64,000 nucleotides of DNA from Collybia mongolica (Eukaryota; Basidiomycota; Agaricomycetes; Agaricales; Clitocybaceae). This document shows, piece by piece, positions 1 through 11,990 of the stretch (position 1 is the stretch's first letter; each line of letters starts with the position of its first letter). The position numbers were made by a program, and so were the translations under genes. The stretch spans positions 992,001-1,056,000 of the forward strand of contig JAAXNY010000008.1 of the NCBI GenBank assembly GCA_013420905.1. The letters are read 5' to 3'. The notes under the pieces were generated by a model. The model searched no databases. It saw only the letters and a program-made list of their open reading frames with translations, and was not told the origin of the DNA.

Positions 1-395
1 TTGATCAATGGCCGAATGAGCTAGCAGTTCAACCGAAGAATGCCCAACAACTTACTCAGAGTAGTCTGCTGGAACGGGTTTCCCACATGCCATATGCCAT
101 CTACTTACCACGGTTCTAGGCCATCTTATACATCTTCCCATGAGTTTCCAAGGCCACTACCATCCCAATAACTGATTCAAGTGTTCACGAACTTCCAACA
201 CACACATTTCGCTCCACAGAACGTCTGAACACATCTTTGGGGAGAAGTAACTTACTATTGCGGAATCACAAAACTATTACTTTGCGCCGCCAAAGTTGAG
301 GCACTAATCCAGAAACTGATCAGCTCTTCCCACTGCAAAGACGTCGGATCTTCAAGTTGGAGCGATGCACTTCGTGTTACTCTGGGCCCCGTCAT
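1..395 (-). CDS. possible 5' part of an unrecognised gene, cut by the window edge
   Basis: On the minus strand an open frame runs from about 395 (first in-frame ATG) to 255. It ends at a textbook GTAAGT donor, and an acceptor-like TGAATCAG lies about 75 bases further on. The next segment also stays open for about 17 codons. I recognise no domain in the roughly 45 residues visible. It could be the first exon of a gene leaving the window, or a chance open frame. The donor is the only positive evidence. Confidence 0.2.
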
Positions 396-780
396 TTGTC
401 GGGTCTTGGTTGTTGAGTCCTGCAAGGACTTGAATACTGCTATGCACTCACTGAATCGGAATTGACGATCCGTGTATGCCCATGGTCTTGATCTACGCGG
501 GGAAGCGGATTGCCAATGGATTCGACGCAAGTGTCAGGCGCCTGGACCCGCCAAGGTGATGGCAAGATCAAGAAGTTAGGGTTTTAGAGCTTCGCAATGC
601 CTGCCCTTGATACAACCTGCCAGTTGGATATAGCGGTTTGTTAGGTCACCCTTGGTGGTTGTAATGCCATTCATACCTCCGTGCTCCGCGCCAGGACGTT
701 GTAAGTTATTTCAAAATTATCTCTAGCGGATGATGCCGGTTAGATACATAACCAAACCGATCTAAAACCGATCGCGAAAC

Positions 781-787
781 TATAAAG
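781..787 (+). promoter_or_regulatory. TATA-like element of ARG1
   Basis: TATAAAG lies about 90 bases upstream of the ARG1 start codon, followed by pyrimidine-rich sequence, a normal layout for a fungal core promoter. Assignment is by position and sequence only. Confidence 0.4.
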
Positions 788-877
788 TCTACCGAGTCCA
801 CCCAAATCTTTCCCATTCAAAAAACCAACTCCTCCTCTTCACCGTTTTATCATCCTCTGATCTACCTATCGCATAAA

Positions 878-2635
878 ATGGCACCCAACGCAGGACGCGT
901 ATTGTTGGCATACTCCGGAGGATTGGGTCAGTAACCTTTTATTGATCACGTCCAAGTTCTGACGCCCCTGTCGCAGACACATCCTGCATCTTGGCCTGGT
1001 TGATCGAGCAGGGATATGAAGTTTACGCGTTTATGGCTGATGTCGGACAAGAAGAGGTATACCTATGGACTGTATCATGATCTATCACATCTAATCGACA
1101 TAACCACAGGACTTCGCTGCCGCAGAAAAAAAAGCACTCAAAGTCGGTGCCAAGAAATTCTTCCTCGCGGTATGTTTCGTGTATTTCATGACAAAGGCGA
1201 CACCTGAAATTCTATCATAGGATCTCCGACGTGAATTCGTGACCGAGCTTATCTACCCTGCAGTTCAGGCCAACTGCATCTACGAGGTTCGTGACCGTTC
1301 ATAACACCGATTACATCCATACTTATCGATATTTCCTCAGAATGTCTACCTCCTCGGAACATCTCTTGCTCGCCCCGTGATTGCTCGAGGCATGATCGCC
1401 ATCGCTGACAAGGAAGGCTGCGAGTGCGTATCCTTTCTTACCATCTGAGTTCCGGAGCCTATCTTCCATTCGATTGTTCTATCTTATCGGAATATCAAAG
1501 GATGGTACTAATAGTTCGCTCTTTCAAACAGTTTCGTCTCCCATGGATGCACAGGGAAAGGAAACGATCAAGTCCGATTCGAACTCGCTTTCTACGGATT
1601 GAAGCCCGATATCAAAGTCATCGCACCATGGAGGATTCCCGGTACATTGTTCATCTCATCCTCAGTTGAATCCGCTTTAATATCCTGTTCCAGAGTTCTA
1701 CAACCGCTTCCCAGGTCGCCAGGCTCTCCTTGCCTATGCTGCTGAGCAAAAAATCCCCGTTACCCAAACCACCTCTAAGCCCTGGTCAACCGACGAAAAT
1801 CTCTTCCACATCTCCTACGAAGCTGGCATTCTCGAAGACCCCAACACCACACCTCCCGCCGACATGTGGAAGCTCATCACAGCCCCTGAGCAGGCACCCG
1901 AGAAGCCCGAGCGCATCTCGATTGAGTTCAAGGCTGGTCTCCCCGTCAAAGTCAATGTTCCAGACGACAAAAAAACCTACCAAGATGGCGTTGAGATTTT
2001 CTTAGCGCTGAATACTCTAGGCAGGAAGCACGGTATCGGCCGTATCGATATTGTTGAGAATCGCTTCATCGGAGTCAAGTCTCGTGGTTGCTACGAGTCA
2101 CCCGGTGCCACGATCCTGCGCGCTGCCCATGTCGATTTGGAGGGCCTTACCCTGGACAGGAATGTCCGAGCTCTCCGAGACCAATTCGTAACGATCGAAT
2201 TCAGCAAAATCCTCTATAATGGTCACTTCTTTACTCCCGAACGGGAATTCATTACCAGTTCCATCCCTGCTAGCCAAAGGACTGTCAATGGTATTGTCAG
2301 GATGAAACTCTACAAGGGAAATGTTGTCATAGAGGGCAGAGAAAGTTCCGAGGTACGTGATTTCGACCTTTATATTGTCAAATTTCTGTTAACATGGAAT
2401 AAAAGGGTCTTTACGATGAGCAACAGTCTTCCATGGATGAGCTCGGTGGATTCGAGCCCACTGACACCAGCGGGTTCATCCAGATCGAATCAATCCGGAT
2501 CAAGAAGTACGTTTATGCTTGTCTTGTTTTTCTTGGGTTCCTCCTGACTTTTGATACAATAGGTGGGCGCAAGCCAACATCCGTAAGGGCCAGGCCGGCG
2601 TTGAGCCCAAAGATGTCTATGGGACCAGGGTTTAA
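878..2635 (+). CDS. ARG1: argininosuccinate synthase
   Basis: This enzyme joins citrulline and aspartate with ATP to make argininosuccinate, the penultimate step of arginine synthesis in the cytosol. The spliced product starts [20 protein letters not shown], which contains the ATP-pyrophosphatase P-loop motif SGGLDTS. It continues with the [10 protein letters not shown] segment, [16 protein letters not shown], the substrate-binding segment around [17 protein letters not shown], and the C-terminal [20 protein letters not shown] block. Eight short introns are visible; the first splits the Asp codon of SGGLD at about 927-976, and others lie near 1057-1109, 1171-1220, 1287-1340, 1420-1530, 1640-1693, 2354-2406 and 2507-2563. 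The length of about 415 residues matches the family. The frame closes at TAA 2633-2635. Nothing looks broken. Confidence 0.95.
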
Positions 2636-2841
2636 AAAATGAAGTAATGTACTCACACCTGTATTTTGGGCTTGATATCTACCCAGCGTTGTTGTATTTT
2701 TGTAAATCTGTCAAAAACAAAATACTTCTCAAATGCACTATCTCTAAGGCTGTTCTGTGGGAACGCGGGTCTGCAAGGATGGAATTATATACTATCTGTA
2801 CAACCTGGATCCTGAACATACATAGATGAGACCCAGGTAAA

Positions 2842-5800
2842 CTAATCGTCTCTCCACCATTCGGCCTGTCGTGCTTTTAGCTTCTTCTGACCACGGTCTA
2901 GTGCCTCTTCTCCTCCGTATACATCGGACGTGCGAGAGCGCTTCAAACCTCGTTTCGTCCCACCTAGGCTCTCCTTGGTGGAAGCTGTACTACTACTTGC
3001 GGTGGATATGGGGGCCTTCGATGATGTTGGAGATGGGTGTGACACCACGGGAGTGCGAGGAGACCCATGAGTAGCACCATTCTCGTAATGACTGCGGGAT
3101 GGATGCTTCGCTGATGTCAACTTTTCTGGGCTTGGCTTTGGCTCTGGCGGCACCTCCCCAGGTTCTGGCAAGTAATAAAAATCCTGTTCGCGAGTTGTGT
3201 CCACACCAGCCATCACTCGCAAGACACCAATGATATAGGGATGAACGCCCCACCCCTCCATGTCTTGAACCATCCTCAAGCTGTCTTCATGGGTGGCGTC
3301 TCCATGATCCAAAATATATTCTTCGTTGATCAGCTTTTTGTCACCAAGTGAGCAGCCGGGGATTATGAAATAAACACGAGGCCCATCGGGATCATCTTCT
3401 TCTTTGGGAATGCTAATCTTGTGATACCGACAATTAGAGCGAGTTACCGGAGAGCTAGTGAAGGAGCCCGCCCCGCGGGCAGGCTGTTGAGGTGGCGGAG
3501 CTGGCTTGGAGGATTCTCCAGCAGGACTCCCCAACGAAGAAGCTTTCCGGACTTGGGTTTGCACTCGTGGTGGTTGCGGTGCGGAGGGAGGGTGATGAAC
3601 ATGTCGGAAGGCATGGGAATGTGTATGCATAAGTGGTGGCGGGGGTGGAGGTGGCGGGGGCGGAGCGGGGGGACGACTGTTGATGGGTTTATTTACCGTT
3701 GGTGATGGTTGATTAATGACGAAAGATTTGTCACTGGGCGCGCTGGATGCGATAGATGATTCCCGTGAAGCATTTGTGTCGCGTCGAGGGATTTTAGACG
3801 CACTTCCGCTGGACTTGCCAGACTCCGAGGGTTGTTCAGAAACTTGACGATCGCTTCGCTCTTTTCTTTTACCTTTGGCGAGTGAGGAAGCCGATATGCT
3901 AGATTTAGAACTGATACGCTTCATGGCGGACTTGACCAATGATGACCCGCTGAGCTCAGGCGTTTTCGTTGCCATTGAGCGTGTAATTGGAGAAAATCCT
4001 TGTAAGAATGACGCGCTCAATTTCCTCTTTGGGGGGCGCGGTGGCTTAGGAGCGCGTGGTGGACTGTCTTCTAGCTCTGTGAGCTCCTCCAAGTCCTCCT
4101 CGTGTGGAATCTGCATACGAGGTGGCGGCTTCGGTTTGACAATCAAGATTGAGGGAAGCCCGTCGATGGACATGCCAAAGGTATTTGACCCCGAACCATT
4201 GGTACTCGGAGAGGCGAGGGATTTGGTCAATGAACTGCTAGAGCTAAATCTCATGAATGAGGCTATTACGGTGAATTGGAAGGGGATCTTACCTCTTTCG
4301 TTGGTTCGCTGTATGCTTTTCGCCGTTTTCTCTAACGTCTGGGAAATTGGGACTGGTAGCAATGAAAGGGTCATCTTTTGGATGGATAGGAGTGACTGGG
4401 GGTTGTGGGGGTGACATATACGCTGTATCATGCGTCCCACCGAAGTCTGGGTCAATATCCCCATCCGCATCTGTATCGTTGTGGTAGGACTCCAATGTTT
4501 CCGAAGCTTTTGTCAAAGGAGGGCTTGTGGGAATGATAGGACTGTGGTCGCTGTCGGAAGGATACCGGAGGTCCATCTCGAAAAAGTCAGGTTCTGTACC
4601 ATTGCCAGTATCATCTCCATTCAACTCTTTCTCTCTATCTACATCCTTGTCGAAAGTGGATGACGAAGACAAGGAGTTTTCTTGCTCGGTCGTCTCCTCT
4701 TCGGAGGGTTCGTATGTCGTATTATTAGAATCGTAGCCTGGGGTTGACAAACTATATGGATAGGGGTCAGACAACAGTACAGGGTGTGTGGATTCGCGCA
4801 TCGCGACCTGCATGGAATGGAGAACAGGAGGGGAGGTGGGCGGTATTGATGACCCGGAAGGGCTTAGGATAGTGTTGAGGGCATTTGAGGAATCGTTGAT
4901 CGGCGGTAGTTCCATCATCGGTGCTCGAGATCGGATGGTGGGATCAGGAATCGGTGAATCAGTGCCGACAGGCATGAATGTGCTCTCTAATGTAGGGGGG
5001 CTAGTAGATGCTATGCGGGATAACCGAGAATCTTGTTGAGCGATTTGTTCTTCATGTTGCGTCGGATCCCCAATTTCGGTGAGGTCAGGATCATGTCTTG
5101 GGGACTCAGAAGAGATGGGAAAGTGTAAAGGTGGGAGTGGGAATCCTTGCGGAGACGGAGTGTCGGGACATATGTCAGGAAGAGGTGGTACAGTACCCGC
5201 GTGGCAGTCAACAAGATTGTTTGTAACATCAGACTTGATGATGGCGGTGTGGAGGTTTTCTGGGGCCTACAAATTATCAGGACAGCACACAAGAAACGAA
5301 ATAAGATGTTTCACCCCGAGTGCACCATCATCAATAGTAGTAGCTTCGTGGCTTTCTTCACACAAGTCCGTTATTTCAACGGTCAAATCAGCTTCTCCAT
5401 TATCATCTTCATTAATGATAATCTCATATCCGGGAGTGGAATCGCTTGTGCTTAGTGGAAGTTGTTCGACATTTTCCGGAAAAGCGTCGACATCGTTTGC
5501 TTCAAAAAAGGGTTCAGAGGGTGGAGTCGGAAGACCGTCATCCATGTCAGGGTGGTTGGCAGTTGTAGTTTCATATTTCGTGTGGGCGGTAGGCACAAAG
5601 GTATTCTCAGAATCATGGTGGTCATTCATGGGCTGGAGTGGCTCAGGTTGCATTGAAATATCCTCAGCTTGGCTCTCAAATGACTGCTGTTGCTCCGTGG
5701 TCGGAGTGGTAGGAGGTATGGGTGAAGGAGGCTCGATGTGAATCGAAGGCGGTTCGTCCCAGACCGTGAGGAATGTATCTTGCGCGTGCTCAAATACTTC

Positions 5801-8348
5801 CTGCCCTGAGTCTGATATAATGACGATTCCAACATTGGCTTCTAAGAATTTTGGGGTCACTGGCACGTTAAGGGCGAAGTAGCGCGAGTACACACCGATG
5901 TCTTGTGGTTGTAGGTGCTCTTGGATATCTTCAAACCCATCATCTTGGGTGTGCGTCTCAACAACGTCCTGCATTTCAGCCGGCTCGACCACCTCGTCTG
6001 GGACTTGGAGATCTACCGTCTGAGACGCAACCACAGATCCATCATCTTGATCAAGCTCTGCAGCCAGCTCTTGCACAGACTCTCGTACCTCAATTGGCTC
6101 TCTGGTGTTAACCAGTCCCGCCACTTCCACCAATTCGTCCATTGCAGGCAACCCTTGAACTTCCGGCTTCTCGCCTTCGACTGGTTGACACAACTCAATT
6201 TCTTCTGGTGGAGTGTGCGAATCATGTATATGACTATCCTCGATGAGTTCGATCGGTTTGGCATCTGCATCCACAATCGTAGGTGTTTTGCTTTCCTGGA
6301 AAGAAGGCAAGCGATCGGAGCTCGGAATATCTGACAAGTCCCAAGAGCCAACTTGTGGGAAATGTAAACATCCCGCCATCATGTCCGACTGCCATCAAGA
6401 ACATACCTGTCTGCTCCATGTTAAAGGTACTTGTGTCAAACGATGCCATATCTATGTCGTACAAATCATCATAACTCAATCCTTGAGTGAATTGACCTTC
6501 TTGGGATCCTGGAATCTCTTGAGTCGGGGGTCGTAGTGGACTGGAAGAGATTTGTTCAGATTGTTCAACTACCTCCTCTTCTTCTGTCGGCTGAACAATC
6601 TCCTCCAACGACTCGGGGGGTTGATTCGACCTGACGCAAGGGGACTGCTTTGGTGAGTCCACAACGATGACGTCATTCGGGACTGTTTCAGCAATGGCAG
6701 GTGGCTTGGGTGTAGATATTATAACATCTTGGTCCCCAAGGTGATGTGCACCGATCTCAACAGCAGCTTCTGGTCGAACATCTCCTCCGGAGTAGTAGTC
6801 TTCTGCGTATGTCTTGGGCCCGTCCCATACATCTGGGATCTCAACTGGAGCTTCGAATTTAATAGAAACGGGAGATGCCTCATGCAGGGGGAACGCTACG
6901 GAGGAAAGAGATTAGAAAGCAACAACAGTTGACCAAAAATACTCACAGGTGTCTTCAGCTATGGGTTGAATGACAGTTTCTTCCAGCTCCACAGTTTCTT
7001 TGTCCATGTCAACGTCATACACCATGGGCTGCTCGTTTGCAACCGCGTGATGATGTGGCTCAGTGGACGAAAAAAATGGCACTGGGCTGAAAGTTACTTT
7101 GTCTTCACCTTCATCAGGTTCACAAACTTCCAGTTGCGTGGTGGCCGGAGGGGTTGCCTTGGGTTTTGTTGCCGAAGCCTCTCGTAGCTCGTGTAGAGCT
7201 TTGTCAGGATTGAGAAGTGTGGTGCGTGCCTTAGGAGACGAAATAGACGCCTCGACCAGCCCATCATCAAAGTCCGCGGATATGTTAACACATTCTCTCG
7301 TTCCCTGGACATTGGAACCGTCGATTTTGTGATGTGGGATTTCAATAAAAAAATCTTCATCTTCGAGTGTTTCGAAGAAGGGAGGAACGACGCGTGGCGC
7401 ACGCGGGGACAGAGGTGGCAAATCCTTATCATCACGGTATTCTAGGATCTGAGCATTTTCGTCTTCGGCGTTGTCGTCCTGTTCAGCGTCATCGACATCA
7501 TCGGTATCGCTAATGTATTCTGCTTCCTGAATCTCGGGATCTGTTTCGGAAACGTCTTCGTCGTTGACAACTTCATCGTGAATAGGGCGGACACCATGTG
7601 TTCCAGCTGGGCTCTCATCACGTTCTAGCTCGTCTTCATCGTCTCCAACTACACCATCCCGTTCGTCCTCACTAGAAGAAAGCAGAATCTCCTCTTCCTC
7701 GACCCCTTGCTCCACCTCAGGTTCTTCCTCGTCACTATACCCCTGTTCAGACTGGACTTCATCTTCGTCCGCGGAATCCACATCGCGTCTGCTGCGTCGA
7801 ATCTGAGCCTGCGCAGAGCTCTCTCCCTTGGCCCACACCTGTTCCTCTTCTTCGCTATTCTTCTCCTGCTCGTCCCAATCCTCTTCTTCTTCCTCGCTGC
7901 CTTCGCCCTCCTGCTCTTGCTCCCCCTCCGAATCCGAATTTAAATCAATCTCAATAGGATGATGAATGTCGCCAGCCCCAAAGCCGGGGCCTTCCCTGGG
8001 GTCGCGAGCCTTGCCTTTCCCCAAAGCGCGTCGCGCCTTTATTTCGGCGAATGAGTCATCTACAACCTCATCCTGACTCTCTGAGTCGTCGGGCAGTTCG
8101 GCGTCAATGCCACCTGGTACTGGACTGAAATACGATTCATGGGCCTTTGACTCCTCTTCGATTTCGGTCTCCTGACCTAAAGCACGTTTGAGAGCATCAG
8201 TAATCCCACCAATCCAGGATTCAAACTCTGGCTGAGTGAATTTGTCGTATGGATTGTGAATCGGTGGTTTTGGTGGCTTCGGCGTGGGCAACAAATAAGG
8301 CTCTTGCGCGTAGCTAGAATGCTTTTGAGATGTGTACGGAGAGGTCAT
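2842..8348 (-). CDS. very large acidic, proline-rich protein of unknown function
   Basis: Successive open frames join through consensus introns (for example 6896-6946, the one starting GTATGTTC near 6414, GTGAAAC...TTGTAG near 5320-5270, and GTAAGATC near 4290) into one protein of roughly 1,750 residues. I chose the ATG at 8348 (MTSPYTSQKH) because it precedes a conserved-looking block, NPYDKFTQPEFESWIGGITD. Long Asp/Glu-rich and Ser-rich stretches follow. Near residue 1,450 there is a run of about ten prolines beside a His-rich patch. A more ordered segment includes CRYHKISIPKEEDDPDGPRV and ends with a basic tail and EWWRDD. The composition suggests a nuclear scaffold or chromatin protein, but that is inference; I do not recognise a named domain. 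It converges tail-to-tail with ARG1, with about 200 bases between. Confidence 0.7.
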
Positions 8349-8546
8349 TGCAAAAGAAATTAGAAAGAAAAAGAAACGGTACAACGCAGCACAACGCAGC
8401 ACAATGCAGGCCAGTTAGGCGGCCGAAGTCTGAAGCCAAGACCTGGGAGTAACCTTAACCTTCAGAACCCGACAGGCGTGATCACACGTGAGAAAAGCGA
8501 ACAGAAACTATTGATTTTAATAAATTTTATGAATGTATATAAGTAA

Positions 8547-8628
8547 CACTGTGGGGAAAAAGCCATGTGCCTAGTGAACACATGGAAAATCACATGATGG
8601 GATAGTATATGGCTTTTTCCCCACAGTG
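8547..8628. mobile_element. 82-bp MITE with 20-bp perfect terminal inverted repeats
   Basis: CACTGTGGGGAAAAAGCCAT at the left end is exactly inverted at the right end (8609-8628), leaving a 42-base centre. TAA flanks both sides (8544-8546 and 8629-8631), consistent with a TA or TAA target duplication as made by Tc1/mariner or Harbinger-type transposases. It carries no coding sequence. A stable hairpin is the alternative reading. Confidence 0.7.
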
Positions 8629-8979
8629 TAACAGTTCACTGGAATAGCATGCTAAAAATACTTCTGCCAATTCATATCATAGAAGAGACATGAGAATCTA
8701 CAATTACCTGATGGGCTAGTGTAAGCCTTTTTGTTTGCAAGGTCAGATTGGGATTGTTCTTGAGTATTTTAGACATACATAATCTGGTCATAAAAGCAGG
8801 AAAAACATGGTTCTGAGTTTTAGGTTGAGTTGTGTAGAGAGAAGATAATAGAAACTTGTGCAATTTAGGAAGTGCCCCTTGCAGGCAGGAACACACCATA
8901 TGTGTGCACCAAGAAACACTACATCTGATTGAAAAAATTATGGACATCACTTTAGTTACACTGAGAACAGCAAAAGACT

Positions 8980-9598
8980 GAAATTCACCTTTTCATCAGC
9001 TGAGTTTCACAATTTTAGAGATTGGAGAGAGGGAGAATGTGTGATGATGGTAAGAGTGAGCTATCCATTAATTGTCTCATATGCACCCTTGGTGCTTATA
9101 TATTTGTACATGCCATGTCTTGTACCAATAATAAATCTATGGCTGATTGTGTGAGGCTGTAAGGGGAACACCCAAATCTGCACTCAAACCTCCCAACCTT
9201 GCACATTGGAGATTGGCATTGGTACTGACAACTGCACTTGCACATTGGAACTCACACCTACACATCAGCACTTGCACTTGCACCTCCAATTTCAAGTTGG
9301 ACTTCAGTTGGAGGACACATAGCTTGCTTGTAGATAATGTACAGTATGACCCTGAGCTACATGGCCACAATGGGGAACTCCCCACCATTGTTAGACTAGG
9401 TACAGTATATAGGATAGAGACACCTGGCAGAGGATCCCTAGAGTATCCTTTTTGGATTTCCTCTGCTAGGTGAGTACACAGGCCCTACTATACTACTAAA
9501 TATAACTTTGGATTTCCTCTGCTAGATCATGCATCAGCCAACCTCAGGTTAGCATGGCACAATGTAGAGTTGCCCTTACAGAGGTTTGTATCCCAACA
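8980..9598 (-). mobile_element. copia-type 3' LTR, interrupted by a solo LTR
   Basis: Read on the minus strand, a purine-rich tract (complement of 9599-9613) is followed at 9598 by TGTTGGGATACAAACCTC, a typical start of a Ty1/copia LTR next to its polypurine tract. The sequence is interrupted at 9580-9158 by another LTR and then resumes with ACACAATCAGCC and an ATATATAAGC TATA-like motif. The inner end (about 8980) is not sharply defined. The adjacent pol remnant runs on the same strand. Confidence 0.5.
9158..9580 (+). mobile_element. solo LTR, first copy
   Basis: The 423-bp unit starts TGTAAGGGGAAC and ends GTTGCCCTTACA, giving an 8-bp TG...CA inverted terminus. Flanks are GAGGC on the left and GAGGT on the right, a near-match 5-bp target duplication. 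It is closely similar to the unit at 9709-10172, including the GTATATAGGATAGAGA core and the doubled TTTGGATTTCCTCTGCTAG. No internal region lies between its ends, so it is a solo LTR inserted in the copia LTR. Confidence 0.7.
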
Positions 9599-11535
9599 CT
9601 CCCCTTCAAGCCAGTGCTATCCCTATCTCCTGTAAGTGTTTCTGGTGCTTCAGGCATGGTAGCACTTTAGTTAAGTTATCAGTGGTTTGCTTTGGATTAC
9701 AGCAACTCTGTAAGGGGAACACCCAATTCTGTGCACATGGCTCCAACTTCACACATTGGACATTGGCATCATGATCAGACATTGGCATTGTGATTGGCAT
9801 TGCACATTGGCATTGGCACTTGCACTTGCATGTCAGTACTCACACTCACATATTGGTACTTGTGTTTGCACATCAGATTCCAGTCAGAGGTACATCAGCT
9901 TCCCATCAGAGCACATTGGTTCACTTTGTAGATAGTGTACACTACAACCCTGAGCTATGCGGCAACAATGGGACTCCATGGCTATTGTTTAGAATAGGTA
10001 TATAGGATAGAGATCCCTGGCAGAGGATCCTCAGAGTATTCTCTTTGGATTCCTCTGCTAGGTAAGTAGATAGCCTGTTACTTGACTTCTCAAATATAAC
10101 TTTGGATTCCTCTGCTAGATCACACATTGGCCAACTTGGGGTTAGCATAACATGATGTAGGGTTGCCTTACAAACTCTTAACATTCACTAATCTGTCTTC
10201 AGCCAGATTTTGAACCCAGTGCCATTGCATTGCAATGTGCTTAGTATGTTTGTAGAACTGTAGGTTGTGTTCCATCATAATTGAACTGTTATTATTGCTT
10301 TTGATGAGACTTGGGGATGGTTGAATAAATCCAAGTTCTTCATATAAGCTCTTTAATCAACAAACCTTTGGTGCAACTTCTGAGAGTGCTACATATTCCA
10401 CTACACATTCCACTTCTGTTGACATTAGGGCAATTGTGGTTTACTTCTTGAGTGCCATGTTATAGCACCTCCCCCTGCAATGAAGACATAACCAGAAGTG
10501 GACTTATAGTCATCAGTGTTCACATGCAGCATCTGCATATCCAAGGAATAGGTTCACATCTTCATTTGAAGGTTTCACTGAATATGTTATACCATAGTTT
10601 TTGTTCTTGTAAGATACTGTAGAATTTGTTTCAAGGTACTAATATGTTGCAGGCTTGAATTTGCAATATATGCTGCTAATTGGCTCATGGCATATACAGT
10701 ACAATATCTGGTCATGTTGCATTCACAAGGAAAATAAGTTCTTCAAGGAGTTTGGCATAGGAATTACTTCAATTCCCTTCTATTCCTTTGGGGTTTGGTT
10801 TGAGTTTGATTTTTTGGATCCATTGGTATGGATACTGGGTTGGCTTGGTCCATTCCCTGTTACTTCAAGATGGCTTCTATGTATTTTTCTTGGGTCAAGG
10901 TAATTGAATTTTCCTTCTATGTGATCTCTATTCCAACAATCTTGGATGGTTTACCAAGGTCAGTCACTTCCCACTCAGATTGCAAATCTTTCCTCATCTA
11001 GTCCATGAGTTTGTCTGTTGATGCAAAGAGTAATAGGTTGTCAATCCATATAGTGATGATCTCAAGTTTGTTTTCATTCCATCCAATGTATGCACAAGGA
11101 TTTGATTGTAAGCAATTGAATCCAAATTTCTTGAGCTTTTTGTCTAATTGCCTATTCCATTTGCATCCAGATTGTTTGAGATTATAAATTGTCTTTATAA
11201 GTAGCAGACCCTGTCTGTTCTGTCATCATAACCCTCAGACTGGCACATGTAGATTGTCTCTCTCAATATATCATTTAGAAACACACCTTGATATCTATTT
11301 GTTGTATTTTGAGATCCATTGTTGGAGCTAGTACTAATATAGCTTATATCATCTCCAAGCAAACCACAGGTAAGAAAGTCTCCAAATAATCTTGTCCTGG
11401 CCTTTGTACCCAACCCTTTGTCATTAATCTTCCTTTGTATTTGAGGAGATCACTATTCTTACTGAATTTTTTTAGAAAAACCCATTTATTGTTATCTGCA
11501 GGTTTATTGACTAGTTCCCAAGCTCCTATATCCAC
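9599..11535 (-). pseudogene. decayed Ty1/copia pol (reverse transcriptase region)
   Basis: Minus-strand translation at 11535-11344 reads WELVNKPADNNKWVF, then YKGRLMTKGWVQRPGQDY and ETFLPV, the classic start of the copia reverse transcriptase. It continues at 11280-11200 with FLNDILRETIYMCQSEG. Further down, near 11060-11030, WIDNLLLFAS matches the YVDD-LLLF catalytic box, with the second Asp replaced by Asn. Frameshifts and stops are frequent and the fragment has lost gag, protease and integrase. A solo LTR is inserted at 9709-10172. It is a non-functional relic. Confidence 0.75.
9709..10172 (+). mobile_element. solo LTR, second copy, with perfect 5-bp target duplication
   Basis: The 464-bp unit starts TGTAAGGGGAAC and ends GTTGCCTTACA. 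AACTC flanks it exactly on both sides (9704-9708 and 10173-10177). It is the same family as 9158-9580 and contains short imperfect repeats built on CATTGGCACTTGCAC. It interrupts the copia pol relic and so is younger than that element. Confidence 0.85.
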
Positions 11536-11559
11536 TGTGCACCTGGTGGGGGTGGTTTT

Positions 11560-11990
11560 TCCCCCACTTAATGGATGAAAAGGGTTTTTCCTAAGTTTAG
11601 TGGATGAAATTAAGGGGTATGAAAATAGGATGAAATTTCATCCCACATATTTCATCCTTTAAGAGGGTGAAATTGTACTGTTAAAATACCATCTATTAAT
11701 GGAATGAATTTCATCTAATAAAAGGGGTGAATTTCATCCCATAAAAGGGGATGTATGGGATGATTTTCATCTAATAAAAGGAGTGAATTTCATCCCATAC
11801 AAGGAGATATATAGGATGATTTTCCTGTATTTTACAGTCCCCCACATGTCCTTGTGGACTCTGCACAGACTCTGCATGGACTCCACAGAGTCTGTGCAGA
11901 CTCACTTACTTTCTTTTACTATTATAAATTACTTACTTACATATAAGAGTTTACTTACTATTTTATCTACTAATGTTCTACTTGGGTGGA
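11560..11990. repeat. AT-rich stretch with GGATGAAATTTCATCC-type repeats
   Basis: Short palindromic units resembling GGATGAAATTTCATCC, and variants with AATAAAAGGGGTGAA, recur at least six times between about 11600 and 11830. They look like subterminal repeats of a decayed DNA transposon. No gene is visible here. The right part contains the hairpin at 11860-11900. Confidence 0.4.
11860..11900. repeat. 15-bp inverted repeat (hairpin)
   Basis: TCTGCACAGACTCTG (11860-11874) is perfectly inverted as CAGAGTCTGTGCAGA (11886-11900) with an 11-base loop, and further ACTC/GAGT copies lie around it. Function is unknown. Confidence 0.6.

Noticed and set aside
3421..3705. plus-strand open frame opposite the polyproline region of the giant gene
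   Set aside because: Gly/Arg/Trp-rich shadow of the proline and His runs on the minus strand.
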